Assembly: GCA_033720975.1 (NCBI GenBank)
Contig: JAWWBL010000003.1
Coordinates: forward strand, 1-44,129
Reading direction: 5' to 3'
Origin: JAWWBL01 sp033720975
Lineage (GTDB): Bacteria > Actinomycetota > Acidimicrobiia > Spongiisociales > ZC4RG35
Length of the DNA: 44,129 bases
This document shows, one piece after another, positions 27,747 through 36,803 of the stretch. The translations under genes and the position numbers were made by a program. Numbering within the stretch: position 1 is the stretch's first letter; every line of letters begins with the position of its first letter. A model generated the notes under the pieces. The model ran no database searches, was not told where the DNA came from, and worked only from the letters and a program-made list of their open reading frames with translations.

Positions 27747-29177
27747 GTGCTCGAGGACGCCGCACTCATCGAAGAGGACAGCCCTCGAGAGGCCTGCGGC
27801 CTATTCGCCGCTTACTCCACCACCGAGCGTGTCTCCAACCTCATTTACTTCGGGCTCTTTGCCCTTCAACACAGGGGCCAGGAGTCCGCGGGAATCGCCA
27901 CCTCCAACGGTGAGACCGTCACCGTCTACAAGGACCTCGGGTTGGTGGCGCAGGTATTCGATGAGGCGGCCCTGGCACCCCTTGACGGGCACATCGGCAT
28001 CGGTCACGTGCGCTACTCGACGACTGGCTCCAACAACTGGGCCAACGCCCAACCTGCCCATCGCCAGATCGGAAATACCAGCGTTGCCTTGGGTCACAAC
28101 GGCAACTTGACCAACACCGCCGAGCTCGCAGCACACCTCGGCATCGCCGGAGCCACTACCGATTCCGACCTCATGGCCGAAAGTATCGCCCGGGCGGTCG
28201 ACGACGAGCGATCTGACGCGCGCGGGCTCGAGGTGGCGTTGATGAAGGTGGCACCAACCTGGAAGGGCGCTTTCTCCGTCGTGATCATGGACCAGGGGCG
28301 CATCGTCGGCATCCGCGATCCCAACGGCTTCCGACCCCTCTGCCTCGGGTCGCTCTCCGATGGAGGCTGGGTCATTGCGTCCGAGACCGCTGCACTGGAC
28401 CTGGTCGGCGCCAGATTCGTCCGAGAGGTGGCTCCCGGCGAGATGGTGGTGATCGACGCCAACGGGGTGAAGAGCTACGACCCGTTCCCGGACACAAAGC
28501 CCGGACTTTGCCTGTTCGAGTTCGTCTATTTCGCCCGGCCCGATAGCCAGATGTACGGGCGCAGCATCCACAACGCTCGCAGGCAGATGGGCAGGACCCT
28601 CTCCGAGGAGCATCCCGTGGACGCCGACGTGGTGGTGCCAGTGCCAGAGTCCGGCATCCCCGCCGCCCAGGGCTTCGCTGTCTCCAGCGGGATCCCCTAC
28701 GCGGACGGTCTGGTCAAGAACCGCTACGTCGGCAGAACTTTCATCGAACCCACTCAGACACTGCGTGACCAGGGGATACGCCTCAAGCTCAATCCGATAC
28801 CGGAAAACCTCGACGGGAAGCGGGTGGTCCTGGTGGACGACTCGATCGTCAGGGGCTCGACCACCCGCCAGCTGGTCTCGATGGTCAGGGAAGCTGGAGC
28901 GAGAGAGGTGCACCTTCGCATCTCCTCCCCGCCATACAAATGGCCCTGTTTCTACGGCATGGACACCGGGGACAGATCGACGCTGATCGCATCCAGGATG
29001 GGTGTCGATGAGATCCGCGACCATCTCGGCGCAGACACCCTCGGATACCTGTCCCTCGACGGGCTTCTCGACGCGACCGATGTCGAGGATGCGGGCTTCT
29101 GCACTGCCTGCCTTTCCGGCGACTACCCCACCGAGCTGCCCCAGTCGACGGACAAGTTCCAGCTCGAACGTTCATGA
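27747..29177 (+). CDS. purF: Amidophosphoribosyltransferase
   Basis: First committed step of de novo purine synthesis: PRPP + glutamine to phosphoribosylamine. The GTG at 27747 has the TACGAT box six bases upstream and gives VLEDAALIEEDSPREACGLFA, so Cys17 becomes the N-terminal nucleophile after removal of a 16-residue propeptide. The Ntn glutaminase half includes ALQHRGQESAGIA, and the transferase half has VVLVDDSIVRGSTT, the PRPP loop. Four Cys (in KPGLCLFE, PPYKWPCFYG and FCTACLSGDYP) match the ligands of the [4Fe-4S] cluster in the Bacillus-type enzyme. Length is 476 residues. The TGA overlaps the purM ATG. Confidence 0.96.
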   Translation: MLEDAALIEEDSPREACGLFAAYSTTERVSNLIYFGLFALQHRGQESAGIATSNGETVTVYKDLGLVAQVFDEAALAPLDGHIGIGHVRYSTTGSNNWANAQPAHRQIGNTSVALGHNGNLTNTAELAAHLGIAGATTDSDLMAESIARAVDDERSDARGLEVALMKVAPTWKGAFSVVIMDQGRIVGIRDPNGFRPLCLGSLSDGGWVIASETAALDLVGARFVREVAPGEMVVIDANGVKSYDPFPDTKPGLCLFEFVYFARPDSQMYGRSIHNARRQMGRTLSEEHPVDADVVVPVPESGIPAAQGFAVSSGIPYADGLVKNRYVGRTFIEPTQTLRDQGIRLKLNPIPENLDGKRVVLVDDSIVRGSTTRQLVSMVREAGAREVHLRISSPPYKWPCFYGMDTGDRSTLIASRMGVDEIRDHLGADTLGYLSLDGLLDATDVEDAGFCTACLSGDYPTELPQSTDKFQLERS

Positions 29178-30148
29178 CCTCGTACCGGGACGCCGGTATC
29201 GACATCGAGGCTGCCGACGGCCTGGTTCGATCTATCGCCTCCGATGTCGTGGCCACCTGGACCGAGAGGGTCGTCGGGCCATTTGGGGGGTTCGCTGCAG
29301 GTGTGGAGCTGCCCGATCGCTACAAGAGCCCCGTGATCATGATGTCCACCGACGGGGTCGGAACCAAGCTCGAATTGGCCCGGCGCTCCGGTCTCTGGTC
29401 CGGCGTCGGCCAGGACCTGGTGGCGATGTGCGTCGATGATCTCGCCGCGGCCGGCGCCACGCCCATCGGTTTCGTCGATTACCTGGCGGTGGGTGCCCTC
29501 CATCCCCCGAGAGATAGGGCGATCGTGGCCTCGGTGGCGGCCGCCTGCACACAGGCGCGCTGCCCGCTGCTCGGCGGTGAGACCGCCGAGCACCCGGGCG
29601 TCATGGCACCGGACGCCATCGACCTGGCAGGAACGGCGATGGGCGTTGTCGAGAAAGGGGAAGAGATCGGACCACATCTGGTCGGCGAGGGCGACCTGCT
29701 GGTAGGGCTCCGGTCCCCAAACCTGCGATCCAACGGGTTTTCCCTGGTCAGGGCGGTGTTCGGAGACGAAATCGACCAGCACATCGAGACACTCCTCGCC
29801 CCCTCCGTGATCTACTCGCCGACAGTCATTGAGGCCATTGGCCGAGGAGGCGTCCACTCCGCAGCACACATCACGGGTGGTGGGCTCGCTGCGAACGTTG
29901 GCCGCGCTCTCCCGGAAGGGCTTGGCGCAGTGATCGACTCGTCGGCGTGGAAGCGGCCCGAGATCTTCGACCTCGTAGCCGAGCGGGGCATCGAGGAGCC
30001 CGAGATGTTTCGCACGTTCAACATGGGCATCGGCTTCTGCATCGTGGCCGACCCGGACCGTGTAGACGACCTCGCGGCCGTGTTGGATCAGCACGACCCC
30101 GCTGTGTTGGGAAAGGTCGAGACCCGGAAGGGCGTCGAGGTTCGGTGA
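29174..30148 (+). CDS. purM: AIR synthetase (phosphoribosylformylglycinamidine cyclo-ligase)
   Basis: Closes the imidazole ring: FGAM + ATP to AIR. The 324-residue protein begins MTSYRDAGIDIEAADGLV, shows the Gly-rich ATP region (STDGVGTKL), DLVAMCVDDLAAAGATP, LLGGETAEHPGVM and LRSNGFSLVR, and the late HITGGGLAANVGRAL, all typical of PurM. It overlaps purF by ATGA and the following thioesterase by GTGA, so the three form one operon. Slightly shorter at the C-terminus than the E. coli enzyme, which is common in actinobacteria. Confidence 0.96.
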   Translation: MTSYRDAGIDIEAADGLVRSIASDVVATWTERVVGPFGGFAAGVELPDRYKSPVIMMSTDGVGTKLELARRSGLWSGVGQDLVAMCVDDLAAAGATPIGFVDYLAVGALHPPRDRAIVASVAAACTQARCPLLGGETAEHPGVMAPDAIDLAGTAMGVVEKGEEIGPHLVGEGDLLVGLRSPNLRSNGFSLVRAVFGDEIDQHIETLLAPSVIYSPTVIEAIGRGGVHSAAHITGGGLAANVGRALPEGLGAVIDSSAWKRPEIFDLVAERGIEEPEMFRTFNMGIGFCIVADPDRVDDLAAVLDQHDPAVLGKVETRKGVEVR

Positions 30149-30942
30149 GCTTCTCCGCGGCAACTTCGGTGAGGCCCGTGGGTAACGGGACATGGGAAGC
30201 CGAGATCGAGCCCGGATGGGACATATTCGGGATTGCCAACGGTGGGTATCTGCTGGCCATGGCAGCCCGGGCCATGGACAACGAGGCGCCGGACCGCCAC
30301 CTGGTGAGCATCTCAGCGCACTTCCTCAACCCAGGCAGACCCGGGCCGGTCACGATAGACGTCGAGCGGTTGAAGGAAGGCAGAGGCTTCACGACTCTGC
30401 GCGCCGACATGAGATCAGCCGAGCGGCCGCTCCTCACCGCCTTGGCGAGCTTCGCCAATCCGGACCGTGAGTTATCAGAGGCCACGTTGATGCATGGCGC
30501 GGCACCGGATTTGCCTCCACGCTCGGATTGCATCCGGGCAGTTCACTCTCCCCCGGATCTGTTCCCTCCTCCGTTCGTAGACAAAGTCGAGCTGCTGTTC
30601 CACCCCAAGGACGCGGCCAACCTGCGTTTGCATCAGGCGAGCTCCGCCCGTGTGCGGGGCTGGATGCGCCTACTCGACGGCGAACAGGCAGATGCCATGG
30701 CTCTCGTCATGGCCGCGGATGGATTCCCCCCGGCGATTTTCACGACGAGCCTTCCGATGAATTGGACCCCAACCCTCGACTTGACCGTTCACATCCGTAA
30801 CTCGGAGCCCGCCGAATGGCTCAAGATGGAGAGCAAAACCAGATTCGTCACAGGTGGGCTCCTCGAGGAGGACGTCGAGATCTGGAGCGAGAGCGGGGAT
30901 TTGCTTGCGCACTCGCGGCAACTAGCCCTGGTGCCCTCCTAG
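30145..30942 (+). CDS. Acyl-CoA thioesterase-like double-hotdog protein
   Basis: A 265-residue TesB/4HBT_3-type protein: an N-terminal hotdog (about 8-120, with FGIANGGYLLAMAARAM and HLVSISAHFLNPGRPG) and a C-terminal hotdog (about 150-265, with VRGWMRLLDG and the last HSRQLALVPS strand). Such proteins hydrolyse acyl-CoA esters, with chain length unknown here. The GTG at 30145 overlaps the purM stop (GTGA), although the product has no obvious role in purine synthesis. Its 3' end overlaps the convergent adenine deaminase by 21 bp. Confidence 0.82.
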   Translation: MSFSAATSVRPVGNGTWEAEIEPGWDIFGIANGGYLLAMAARAMDNEAPDRHLVSISAHFLNPGRPGPVTIDVERLKEGRGFTTLRADMRSAERPLLTALASFANPDRELSEATLMHGAAPDLPPRSDCIRAVHSPPDLFPPPFVDKVELLFHPKDAANLRLHQASSARVRGWMRLLDGEQADAMALVMAADGFPPAIFTTSLPMNWTPTLDLTVHIRNSEPAEWLKMESKTRFVTGGLLEEDVEIWSESGDLLAHSRQLALVPS

Positions 30943-31941
30943 CACCTCTTCCAGTTCCGAGATCAGGTCTGCTTTTCGCTCCTCTTCGAGGAACGATGAA
31001 ACGATCGAGTTCCGGGCAATCTGGCCCAACTGCGCAGCGCCAAAGCCGAGGGACTCGACCAGCCCCACGTAGTTGTCCCCGACATACCCGCCGAAGTAGG
31101 CAGGGTCGTCCGAGTTGGCGCTGACCACGAGACCCTGGTTGAGCATCGTCGGCAGGGGGTGATCCTCGAGCCGATCCACAACCCGCAAGGCGACATTGGA
31201 GAGCGGACACACCGTCAGCGGGACCTGGTCGCGTTTCAGTCGCTCGACCAGTTGCGGATCCTCGAGGCTGCGCACTCCGTGGTCGACTCGCTCCACTCCC
31301 AAGATGTCCAGCGAGCCCCACACATAACCCGGCGGGCCCTCCTCCCCGGCGTGGGCCACTGCCCTGAGCCCGAGGTCCCTTGCCATGTCGTAGGCGCCGG
31401 AGAACAGCTCGGGGGGATGGTTCAGCTCAGTCGAATCGAGGCCGACTGCGATCACGCCTTCAAGATGGGGCTCGGCCACGGCGATGGTGGTTTCCGCCTC
31501 GTCACCGCCGAGATGCCTGAGGAAGCAGAGAATCATGTCGGTGCTGATCCCTAACGAAGACCGAGCATCAGCGATGGCCGCCCTGAATCCTGGCATGAAC
31601 ACCTCGAAACCGATCCCACGAGCGGTATGTGTCTGGGGATCGAAGAACACTTCGGCGTGGCGGACGCCATCGGTCGATGCGCGGCTGAGATATTGGAACA
31701 TGAGGTCGTAGAAGTCCCTCTCAGTCTGCAGGACCGCTGCCCCCTGGTAATAGATGTCCAGAAAGGACTGCAGGTCGGTGAAGCTATACGCCTCCCTGGT
31801 GGCATCGACGCTCTCGAAGGGAAGGTCGAACCCGTTGCGCTCGCCGAGTCCGAACATCATCTCAGGTTCGAGGGTCCCCTCGATGTGAACATGAAGCTCG
31901 GTCTTGGGAAGGGATCGGATGAAATCGAGGTCTGGTGTCAC
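30922..31941 (-). CDS. Adenine deaminase (adenosine deaminase-like family)
   Basis: Zinc aminohydrolase converting adenine to hypoxanthine and ammonia. The protein starts at the GTG at 31941, overlapping the stop of the xanthine dehydrogenase large subunit (GTGA), and has 339 residues. HVHIEGTLEP supplies two metal His, HAGEE the third His and catalytic Glu, VDHG the catalytic His, and NSDDPAYFGGY the Asp pair. FTDLQSFLDIYYQGA and FFDPQTHTARG are typical of adenine deaminases of this family rather than adenosine deaminases. Last gene of a five-gene purine catabolic operon; its product hypoxanthine is a substrate of the xanthine dehydrogenase encoded just upstream. Confidence 0.88.
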   Translation of the reverse strand: MTPDLDFIRSLPKTELHVHIEGTLEPEMMFGLGERNGFDLPFESVDATREAYSFTDLQSFLDIYYQGAAVLQTERDFYDLMFQYLSRASTDGVRHAEVFFDPQTHTARGIGFEVFMPGFRAAIADARSSLGISTDMILCFLRHLGGDEAETTIAVAEPHLEGVIAVGLDSTELNHPPELFSGAYDMARDLGLRAVAHAGEEGPPGYVWGSLDILGVERVDHGVRSLEDPQLVERLKRDQVPLTVCPLSNVALRVVDRLEDHPLPTMLNQGLVVSANSDDPAYFGGYVGDNYVGLVESLGFGAAQLGQIARNSIVSSFLEEERKADLISELEEVLGGHQG

Positions 31942-34148
31942 AGTGCGATGTCCTGGGGCCGAACCGGGATCCTGGTGATTGGCTTTCGAGAGGCGTCCCT
32001 GATCGCGGCAGCCACCGCCGCCGTGGACGAGATCGTAGGCGGCTCTCCCACACCCTTTGCCCCGAAGGGGCCCCACGAGCCCTCGTTCTCGATGAGAAGC
32101 GCCTCAACGTCGGGAGCGTCGAGGATGGTGGGAAGCAAATAGTCGGTGAAGTTGGGGTTCAGGATGATGCCGTCCTCGATCACCAGCTCCTCCATGATCG
32201 CCAGGCCGACGCCCTGAAGGATCCCACCCTCGATCTGGCCGCGGACCGACTCGGGATTCAGCGCGAGGCCGACGTCCTGGGCAGTGTCGACCCTCACCAC
32301 GCGGACCAAGCCGAGTTCGACGTCCACGTCGACAACTGCTCTATGACCGGCCACGGCGAGGTCGGCGTGGGCCCTGCCCTGACCTTCTTCGTCAGGCACA
32401 TCCGTCGGCGGGTGACGGAAGGTAAATGTCTCTTCCCAGCCTTCGTTCAAGAGGATGGCCAGCGGGACGATCACCTCACCGTTCCGGAGCACGCCGCGGT
32501 CATCGATGTCATCCCCATCATGGCGATCGAGAATGCGTTCCCGCAGCCTGGTCGCTGCGCCATGCACTGCCCCACCGGTCATCATCGTCTGACGGGAAGC
32601 CGAGGTAGATCCCGCTTCATCGATAAGCGACGTGTCGACGAGGCGCACGCTGAACTCGCTCAGACCCAAGACCGACCGGGCGATCTGAGCCATCACCGTC
32701 ACCAACCCTTGACCGATCTCGGCGGCGGCAGTTTCGACGACGCCGCCTTCCGAAGCGAGAGTCACCCGGGCCTCTGCGTAGTCGTCAAATCCTTCTGAGA
32801 AGCCGAGGTTCTTGATCCCGAATCCGTAGCCAACGCCACGCACCACGTGTCGCTCTTCCGACGTGAGCCCGGATCCCCCAGGAAGGTCTGCCCGCTCGTC
32901 GTCGGGCATGGGCATCGCGGCGAGTGAATCGATGATCTCGATCAGTGGGATTGGAGTGTCGAGCAGTTGGCCGTTGGTGGAGAATCGGTCTCCGGTCTCG
33001 AGTGCATTGATCCTACGGATCTCCAGCGGATGCATTCCTAGGGCGTTGGCCAGCCTGTCCATCTGGGCCTCGTGCCCGAAACATGCCTGGACGGCGCCAA
33101 AGCCACGCATCGCTCCGCACGGCGGATTGTTGGTTCTCGTTCCGACTCCGTCGATCGCCACCGACTGAACCCGGTAGGGGCCTGCGGCGAACGAGCAAGC
33201 ATTTCCGAGGACCGCCGAGGTAGTGGACAGATAAGCACCGCCGTCCATGACCAGCTTCGCCTCGACCCTCACCAGTTTGCCGTCCTCGTCAGCCTCGTGC
33301 CTCATCCACATCCGGGCCGGGTGACGGTGAACGTGACCGGTGAACGACTCCGATCGGTGGTAGACCATCTTCACGGGTCTGCCGGTGTGAAGGGCCAGCA
33401 TGCAGAGATGGATGTGCAGATTGACGTCCTCGCGGGCGCCGAAGGCACCGCCTACGCCGGCGGGGTGCGATCGGACCTGGTCGGATCTCAGTCCAAGGCT
33501 CGAGACAACCTGGTTCCGGTCGACATGGAGGAACTGGCTCGTGGCATAGAGATCCACCCCACCCGATCCGTCAGGAACGGCCAACCCCGCTTCGGTGCCG
33601 AGTGGTGCCTGGTCCTGCATTCCGACCTCGTAGTAACCCTCGACCACGACCGAGCCCCTCGCGCTCTGGTCTCCACGCCTGATTCGGACCCTCCGAAAGA
33701 CTTCGTCCTTGGCGTCAGCCTCCTCTGGATCCGAGAGAGGCTCAAGGATCTCATACTCCACGGCGACAGCATCTGCGGCCATCCTGGCGGTTAGATGATC
33801 CTCGGCTGCAACGATCGCCACCGGCTCGCCGAAGTAGTTGACCATGTCCTGTGCGAGGACCGGCTGGTCGGCATGCTCGAGGCCGAACAGACCCGGTCCG
33901 GATACGTCATCGGCGGTGAGCACTGCATGTACTCCCCCTATTGCCAGCGCCGGGCCGATATCGATCGAAACAATGCGAGCACGAGGGTGCGGGCTCCTGG
34001 TCGTAGCGCCCCAGAGCATCCCATCGGCCTCCAGATCCTGGGCGTATTCGTACTCACCTCGGAGCTTCGGCGCGCTGTCTGCTCTGATGGGCGACTCGCC
34101 GATGCCCTTAGCGACGACGGGGACGGTTCGACGCGCAGTGGTCGTCAT
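31938..34148 (-). CDS. Xanthine dehydrogenase molybdenum-binding subunit
   Basis: Large subunit of a molybdenum hydroxylase; xanthine dehydrogenases oxidise hypoxanthine to xanthine and then urate. The 736-residue protein starts at the ATG at 34148, overlapping the small-subunit stop (ATGA). GGAFGARED, PCGAMRGFGAVQACF (with the purine-contacting Arg of xanthine dehydrogenases) and GAKGVGEPPT with the catalytic Glu near the end are visible. The VAYRCSFR loop of CO dehydrogenases is missing, which favours a purine substrate. Subunit order medium-small-large, and the flanking 8-oxoguanine and adenine deaminases, support urate formation. Exact substrate preference is inferred. Confidence 0.88.
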   Translation of the reverse strand: MTTTARRTVPVVAKGIGESPIRADSAPKLRGEYEYAQDLEADGMLWGATTRSPHPRARIVSIDIGPALAIGGVHAVLTADDVSGPGLFGLEHADQPVLAQDMVNYFGEPVAIVAAEDHLTARMAADAVAVEYEILEPLSDPEEADAKDEVFRRVRIRRGDQSARGSVVVEGYYEVGMQDQAPLGTEAGLAVPDGSGGVDLYATSQFLHVDRNQVVSSLGLRSDQVRSHPAGVGGAFGAREDVNLHIHLCMLALHTGRPVKMVYHRSESFTGHVHRHPARMWMRHEADEDGKLVRVEAKLVMDGGAYLSTTSAVLGNACSFAAGPYRVQSVAIDGVGTRTNNPPCGAMRGFGAVQACFGHEAQMDRLANALGMHPLEIRRINALETGDRFSTNGQLLDTPIPLIEIIDSLAAMPMPDDERADLPGGSGLTSEERHVVRGVGYGFGIKNLGFSEGFDDYAEARVTLASEGGVVETAAAEIGQGLVTVMAQIARSVLGLSEFSVRLVDTSLIDEAGSTSASRQTMMTGGAVHGAATRLRERILDRHDGDDIDDRGVLRNGEVIVPLAILLNEGWEETFTFRHPPTDVPDEEGQGRAHADLAVAGHRAVVDVDVELGLVRVVRVDTAQDVGLALNPESVRGQIEGGILQGVGLAIMEELVIEDGIILNPNFTDYLLPTILDAPDVEALLIENEGSWGPFGAKGVGEPPTISSTAAVAAAIRDASRKPITRIPVRPQDIAL

Positions 34149-34606
34149 GATCGGGCCTTCGCGAGGCTTTCGAGACCGCGGATGATCGCACCATATCCGG
34201 TGCATCGGCAGATGTTTCCTGCCAAGGCTTCCTTGATCTCTGCGGTGCTTGGGCTCGGGTTGGAGCGGAACAGCTCCGAAGCGGCCACCACTATGCCCGG
34301 AGTACAGAACCCGCACTGCACGGCGCCGGCCTCGTGGAGCGCTTCCTGCAGATCGGAGAGCTCGCCATCGGGGGACAGCCCCTCAACGGTGGTCAGCTCA
34401 GAACCTTCCACGTCGGCCGCCATCACCAGGCAGGAACAGACAACCTCGCCGTCGAGGATCACCGAACAGGAGCCGCATTCACCTTGTTCACAGGCGTCCT
34501 TGGAACCGGGATGGTCGAGATCGTTGCGCAGAACGTCGAGCAGGCTTCTGGGTTTGAGCACGCGCGCCGTCGTCTCCTCGCCGTTCAACCGGAATGTGAT
34601 GATCAT
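34145..34606 (-). CDS. Xanthine dehydrogenase [2Fe-2S] subunit
   Basis: Small electron-transfer subunit of 153 residues with two iron-sulfur domains. CEQGECGSC plus a later Cys binds the plant-ferredoxin-type cluster, and CGFCTPG with CRCTGY binds the second. Starts at the ATG at 34606, overlapping the medium-subunit stop by ATGA; a GTG at 34615 three codons upstream is less likely. Followed by the large subunit with another ATGA overlap. Passes electrons from the Mo site to FAD. Confidence 0.92.
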   Translation of the reverse strand: MIITFRLNGEETTARVLKPRSLLDVLRNDLDHPGSKDACEQGECGSCSVILDGEVVCSCLVMAADVEGSELTTVEGLSPDGELSDLQEALHEAGAVQCGFCTPGIVVAASELFRSNPSPSTAEIKEALAGNICRCTGYGAIIRGLESLAKARS

Positions 34607-35397
34607 GACAGACACCTCTCGAGGAGTCGGCGTGCCAGCACCCCGGCGGCGTGGCGCCGGTACTCGGCCGTCGACCGGTGGTCGGTTATGGGGCGGACCT
34701 CCTCGGACACCAACCTCTGGAACTCGTCGAGGTCGGACTCGGTCGGCGAGCTGACGGCCGAGATCATCTGCTCAGCAAGGGATGCCCTCATCGGCGTGGG
34801 CGCCACCGAGCCCAGCGCCACTCGTGTGGACCCATCATCGTCACGAGTGACGACACAGCACACGGTGGCGATCACCATGGCGTTGCGAACACCCACCTTG
34901 GCGAAGGCGTGGCGCTCCGGCAGCCGTTCCGGGAGGTGGACAGCCGTGATCAGCTCGTCCTCGCCGAGCGACGTGGTTTTCACTCCCGTGAAGAACTCCC
35001 TCCAGGGAATCAACCTGGACCCCGAAGCCGAGGCCGCCTCGATCGTCGCGTCGACCGCGGCGAGGAAGGGATGGCCGTCACCAGCCGGACTTGCCGTGGC
35101 CAGGTTGCCCCCGATCGTGCCGGCATTTCTTATTTGCGGCGACCCCACCGTTCTTGCCGCCTCAGCTAGAGCTCTTGGCCCATCTCGTTCGATCCGCCGC
35201 CAGGTCACACCCGATCCGATTCGGTTGCCTTCCCATTGCCTTAGTTCCTCGACCCGCCTGAGCCCGACAACATGCTCAGGACTCCGGTGACCAAAGTTCA
35301 CCTCCACCATCAGGTCAGTACCACCAGCTAGAGGGGTGGCGCCGTTGGCGACGGCTGCGAGAGCGTCGTCGAGATCTACCGGGTGGTGAACCTGCAC
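34603..35397 (-). CDS. Xanthine dehydrogenase FAD-binding subunit
   Basis: Medium subunit of about 264 residues with PLAGGTDLMVEVNFG near residue 25 and IRNAGTIGGNLATASPAGD near residue 95, the two FAD-binding loops of the CO dehydrogenase/xanthine dehydrogenase flavoprotein family. The start is uncertain: the GTG at 35397 gives VQVHHPVDLDDAL, while a TTG at 35415 would overlap the previous stop by 8 bp. The C-terminal domain is complete. The TGA overlaps the small-subunit ATG. The subunit passes electrons to NAD+ or another acceptor. Confidence 0.88.
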   Translation of the reverse strand: MQVHHPVDLDDALAAVANGATPLAGGTDLMVEVNFGHRSPEHVVGLRRVEELRQWEGNRIGSGVTWRRIERDGPRALAEAARTVGSPQIRNAGTIGGNLATASPAGDGHPFLAAVDATIEAASASGSRLIPWREFFTGVKTTSLGEDELITAVHLPERLPERHAFAKVGVRNAMVIATVCCVVTRDDDGSTRVALGSVAPTPMRASLAEQMISAVSSPTESDLDEFQRLVSEEVRPITDHRSTAEYRRHAAGVLARRLLERCLS

Positions 35398-35407
35398 AAT
35401 CGGGACG

Positions 35408-36766
35408 CTACTCAAGCAAACTCGCCGCAAGAGAGTTCTGACGGGCGACCAACTCGTCGACGCCCACTCCGACCACCTGGCGTTCCCGGACCAGGGGTTG
35501 ACCACCGACCCATGAGTGGTCGATGGAAACGGGGCCACAGAGAAGTGACGCAGCCACTGGATCGTGCAGTGCTCCGGCGAACTCGATTCGATTGAGATCG
35601 ATGGCGATCAGGTCCGCGGCATACCCAGGTGCCAGGATTCCGACGTCATCTCTGCCGAGCACCTCCGCACCCCCAACCGTGGCCAGCCGCAGAGCCTGGC
35701 GGGCTGTCATCTGTTCGCCCTCACCAATACCGTAAGAAACGGCCAGCCGATTCAAGAGCAGCGCCTGGCGCGCCTCGCCGATCATATGGGAAGCGTCGTT
35801 CGACGCAGAGCCGTCCACCCCCAAGCCGACTCGCACGCCCGCGTCGAGATAGCGAGCGACCGGAGCCAGCCCCGAGGCCAGACGCATATTGGATGTAGGG
35901 CAATGGGCAACCCCCGTGCCCGACTCTCCCATTCGCTCGACCTCGTCAGCCGCCACGTGCACGGCATGGGCATACCACACGTCCCGCCCGGTCCAGCCCA
36001 GCCGCTCCATGTAGGCAACCGGCCGGCAGCCGAAGTTCTCGATGCAGAACTCTTCCTCGTCACCGGTCTCGGCGAGATGGGTGTGGAGCGTGACGCCCAG
36101 TTCCCGGGCCAGCCGCGCCGACTCCGTCATCAACTCCGAGGTCACCGAGAAAGGCGAGCAAGGGGCCAGAACCACCCTTCTGAGCGATCCTCTGTCCGGG
36201 TCGTGGAACAGCTCGACTGCTCGAGCCGACTCCTCCAGGATCGTGTCTTCGTCCGAGACGACCGAGTCCGGGGGGAGACCTCCGTCCGACTCGCCCAGGC
36301 TCATCGAGCCATAGGACGCATGAAACCGGATGTTCAACGAATCGGCGCCTTCGAACTGGTCGTCGATGCGGCTCCCGTTGGGCCACAGATATTGGTGGTC
36401 GAAGACCGTGGTGGCGCCGCTGAGGGCCAGTTCGACGAGTCCGAGCCTGGTAGCCGAACGAACGTGTTCAGGAGTCAACCGGGCCCAAATCGGATAGAGG
36501 GTGCGCAACCAGTCGAAGAGCCCCGAGTCCTGGGCACCGGGCAGGGACCTGGTGAGAGTTTGGTAGAGGTGGTGGTGGGTGTTGACCAGTCCGGGCAGGA
36601 CCAGGTAGCCCGTGAGGTCGACGACTTCGTCAGCCTCATCCGGAAGCTCCGATGTGCGCCCCACCTGGCTGATCCAGCCGTCCTCGGCGTAGAGCCCCCC
36701 GCCTTCGAGCTCATCGCCATCCATGGTCGCCAGGATGGCTGCGTTTTTGACGAGGAGGCTTGTCAT
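35408..36766 (-). CDS. 8-oxoguanine deaminase-like amidohydrolase
   Basis: A 452-residue amidohydrolase of the COG0402 group. VNTHHHLYQTLTR, HTHLAETGDEEEF, the AHAVHV segment and GVDGSASND supply metal ligands and catalytic residues; the LPGAQDSGLFDWLRTLYPIWARLT region (family block from about residue 78) is characteristic of 8-oxoguanine deaminases, which turn 8-oxoguanine directly into urate. The related hydroxyatrazine and N-ethylaminohydrolases share much of this pattern. The ATG at 36766 has TAGCTT seven bases upstream. First gene of the operon with the xanthine dehydrogenase subunits and adenine deaminase, which fits a purine rather than a triazine substrate. Confidence 0.87.
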   Translation of the reverse strand: MTSLLVKNAAILATMDGDELEGGGLYAEDGWISQVGRTSELPDEADEVVDLTGYLVLPGLVNTHHHLYQTLTRSLPGAQDSGLFDWLRTLYPIWARLTPEHVRSATRLGLVELALSGATTVFDHQYLWPNGSRIDDQFEGADSLNIRFHASYGSMSLGESDGGLPPDSVVSDEDTILEESARAVELFHDPDRGSLRRVVLAPCSPFSVTSELMTESARLARELGVTLHTHLAETGDEEEFCIENFGCRPVAYMERLGWTGRDVWYAHAVHVAADEVERMGESGTGVAHCPTSNMRLASGLAPVARYLDAGVRVGLGVDGSASNDASHMIGEARQALLLNRLAVSYGIGEGEQMTARQALRLATVGGAEVLGRDDVGILAPGYAADLIAIDLNRIEFAGALHDPVAASLLCGPVSIDHSWVGGQPLVRERQVVGVGVDELVARQNSLAASLLE

Positions 36767-36803
36767 CGGCAAGAAGCTAATGCTCGCCATAGAGTCCCGC
36801 CCG
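36767..36803. promoter_or_regulatory. Divergent leaderless -10 boxes between the catabolic operon and the aldolase-like gene
   Basis: Minus strand: TAGCTT (36779-36774) seven bases before the 8-oxoguanine deaminase ATG. Plus strand: TAGAGT (36790-36795) eight bases before the ATG at 36804. With only 37 bp between the starts, control regions must extend into both genes. Confidence 0.45.

Noticed and set aside
27801..29024. A 407-residue open frame antisense to purF
   Set aside because: It is a shadow of purF, with His/Gly/Asp-rich low-complexity sequence and no start signal.
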